A DNA stretch of 64,000 bases from Gavia stellata (Eukaryota; Chordata; Aves; Gaviiformes; Gaviidae): positions 31,056,687-31,120,686 of the forward strand of contig NC_082598.1 of NCBI RefSeq assembly GCF_030936135.1. Direction: 5' to 3'. Below the pieces are notes generated by a model. It searched no databases. It was given only the letters and a program-made list of their open reading frames with translations, and was not told the DNA's origin. A program made the position numbers and the translations under genes. Positions 63,077-64,000 of this stretch are shown here, in pieces; the stretch's first letter is position 1; the number at the start of each line of letters is the position of its first letter.

Positions 63077-64000
63077 CTGCAAAAAATTAAATGAAATTGT
63101 CTTTCCACATGGACCAAAGCATAAGTGGTCTCCAGTTGGGTTAGCACTTAACAGCTGATGACAAATAGAGTCCAGTGACAGGACACCACTGGTAAAGCAC
63201 AGTTGGCTCCAAACTGGAGAGAGCTGGTGGGCTCTGGACCCACCATGAAAACCCAGCCCTTTCCCTTGCACAGAGGAGCAGGCCAGTTCCCCCATCAGAG
63301 AGCTCTGGAAAGCAGAAACAAGACTCAGCTCTTAGGACAGTGCACCAACTGTCAGACCTATATATGTATATAAATAAATAAATACCATAAAACTGGCTTG
63401 CTCTAGTCAGTCCAGGAAATAATAGTATTCAAAACTATGATGTGATAAAGTCAGATACTTTCAGCCTCTTCTCAAGTATGTATTTGAAACGTTGCAGTCA
63501 CAGAATACTTTGAAATTATTTACGTTACTTGTTAAGTCTTAAACTTGCATTCAGACTAAGAGAGCGATTAGCCTTTTGGCTAAGATTTAGGATGGCATCA
63601 ACTTAATATCTGGTACACTCACTATAGCACATGACCTGGTTTTGGCTCCTGAAGAGAAACAGAAAGAACCCAGGAGAAAATCAAGTCTATCTTGAATCAC
63701 TGTGCCACATAATAAGTTTGAATGTTAAAAAAAAAACAAAAAAGAGCAATTCATATTCAGGCCCCTGAAATCAGACCTCAGGAAAACCAGTCTCCTTGAA
63801 AATATAAAACCCATTTCTGACTCAGTAATTAAAAATGGGCCATTCTCATGCTGGCAGTTTTTTTCTAGAAGTAAGCCAGTGGAGCCACTGGGGCTGTGCC
63901 CAAGAGAGGCTTGAGAAAAGGCTGAAGGATGTGGCCTCGTACTTATCTATGCACTTAGCCAAAGTTGTTTCCTTTGCATCATTTCCGTATGACCAAAACT
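63077..64000 (-). other. KDR intron 7 (3' part)
   Basis: The sequence upstream of exon 8 in gene direction contains no exon I can recognise up to the window edge. It holds a short AAAT microsatellite near 63,369-63,384 and the U2-like fragment. Exon 7 must lie beyond position 64,000. Confidence 0.7.
63563..63617 (+). pseudogene. U2 snRNA-like fragment (truncated pseudogene)
   Basis: The stretch contains GCCTTTTGGCTAAGAT and then CTTAATATCTGGTAC, both closely matching the 5' third of U2 snRNA (stem I and the branch-point recognition region), with about 13 bases missing between them. The Sm site and the 3' stem-loops are not present. It lies in KDR intron 7 on the strand opposite to the gene. 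A retroposed, decayed U2 copy is the simplest reading; it cannot be functional as U2. Confidence 0.7.

Overview
The window reads as a bird genome. Three signs point that way: CR1 retrotransposon fragments ending in the ATTCTGTG-type 3' repeat, an LTR-type element with a bird-like layout, and a compact vertebrate receptor gene whose introns run from about 90 bp to 3.5 kb. The species cannot be fixed from sequence alone.

The right-hand 26 kb (about 37,880-64,000) is the 3' two thirds of KDR (VEGFR2, the avian Quek1 orthologue), on the minus strand. I placed 23 coding exons. If the gene keeps the human 30-exon plan, they are exons 8 to 30. All splice sites are GT-AG, and phases agree from one exon to the next across 3,095 coding bases (1,030 codons plus stop). 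The order is Ig-like domains 4 to 7, the transmembrane helix, the juxtamembrane segment, the split tyrosine kinase domain with its insert, and the C-terminal tail. The 3' UTR continues to a cluster of polyadenylation hexamers near 37,776-37,901. Exons 1-7 and the promoter lie beyond the right edge.

The left 37 kb shows no protein-coding gene that I can recognise. It holds an LTR-like element with internal tandem repeats (about 9,139-10,262), CR1 fragments of different ages (one keeps about 1 kb of open reverse-transcriptase frame at 21,150-22,315), older CR1/L3-type relics, long G and C homopolymers, and several hairpin-forming repeats. In vertebrates KIT lies beyond the 3' end of KDR in convergent orientation, so this desert is probably the KIT-KDR intergenic interval, but no KIT sequence is visible.

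Points worth a second look: a stop codon plus AATAAA in intron 13, which fits a soluble VEGFR2 isoform; loss of the kinase-insert tyrosine equivalent to human Y996; a GC-rich, diverged receptor C-terminus; a U2 snRNA-like fragment in intron 7; and a perfect 12-bp hairpin with a GAAA loop. I found no clear sign of an undescribed multi-gene system.
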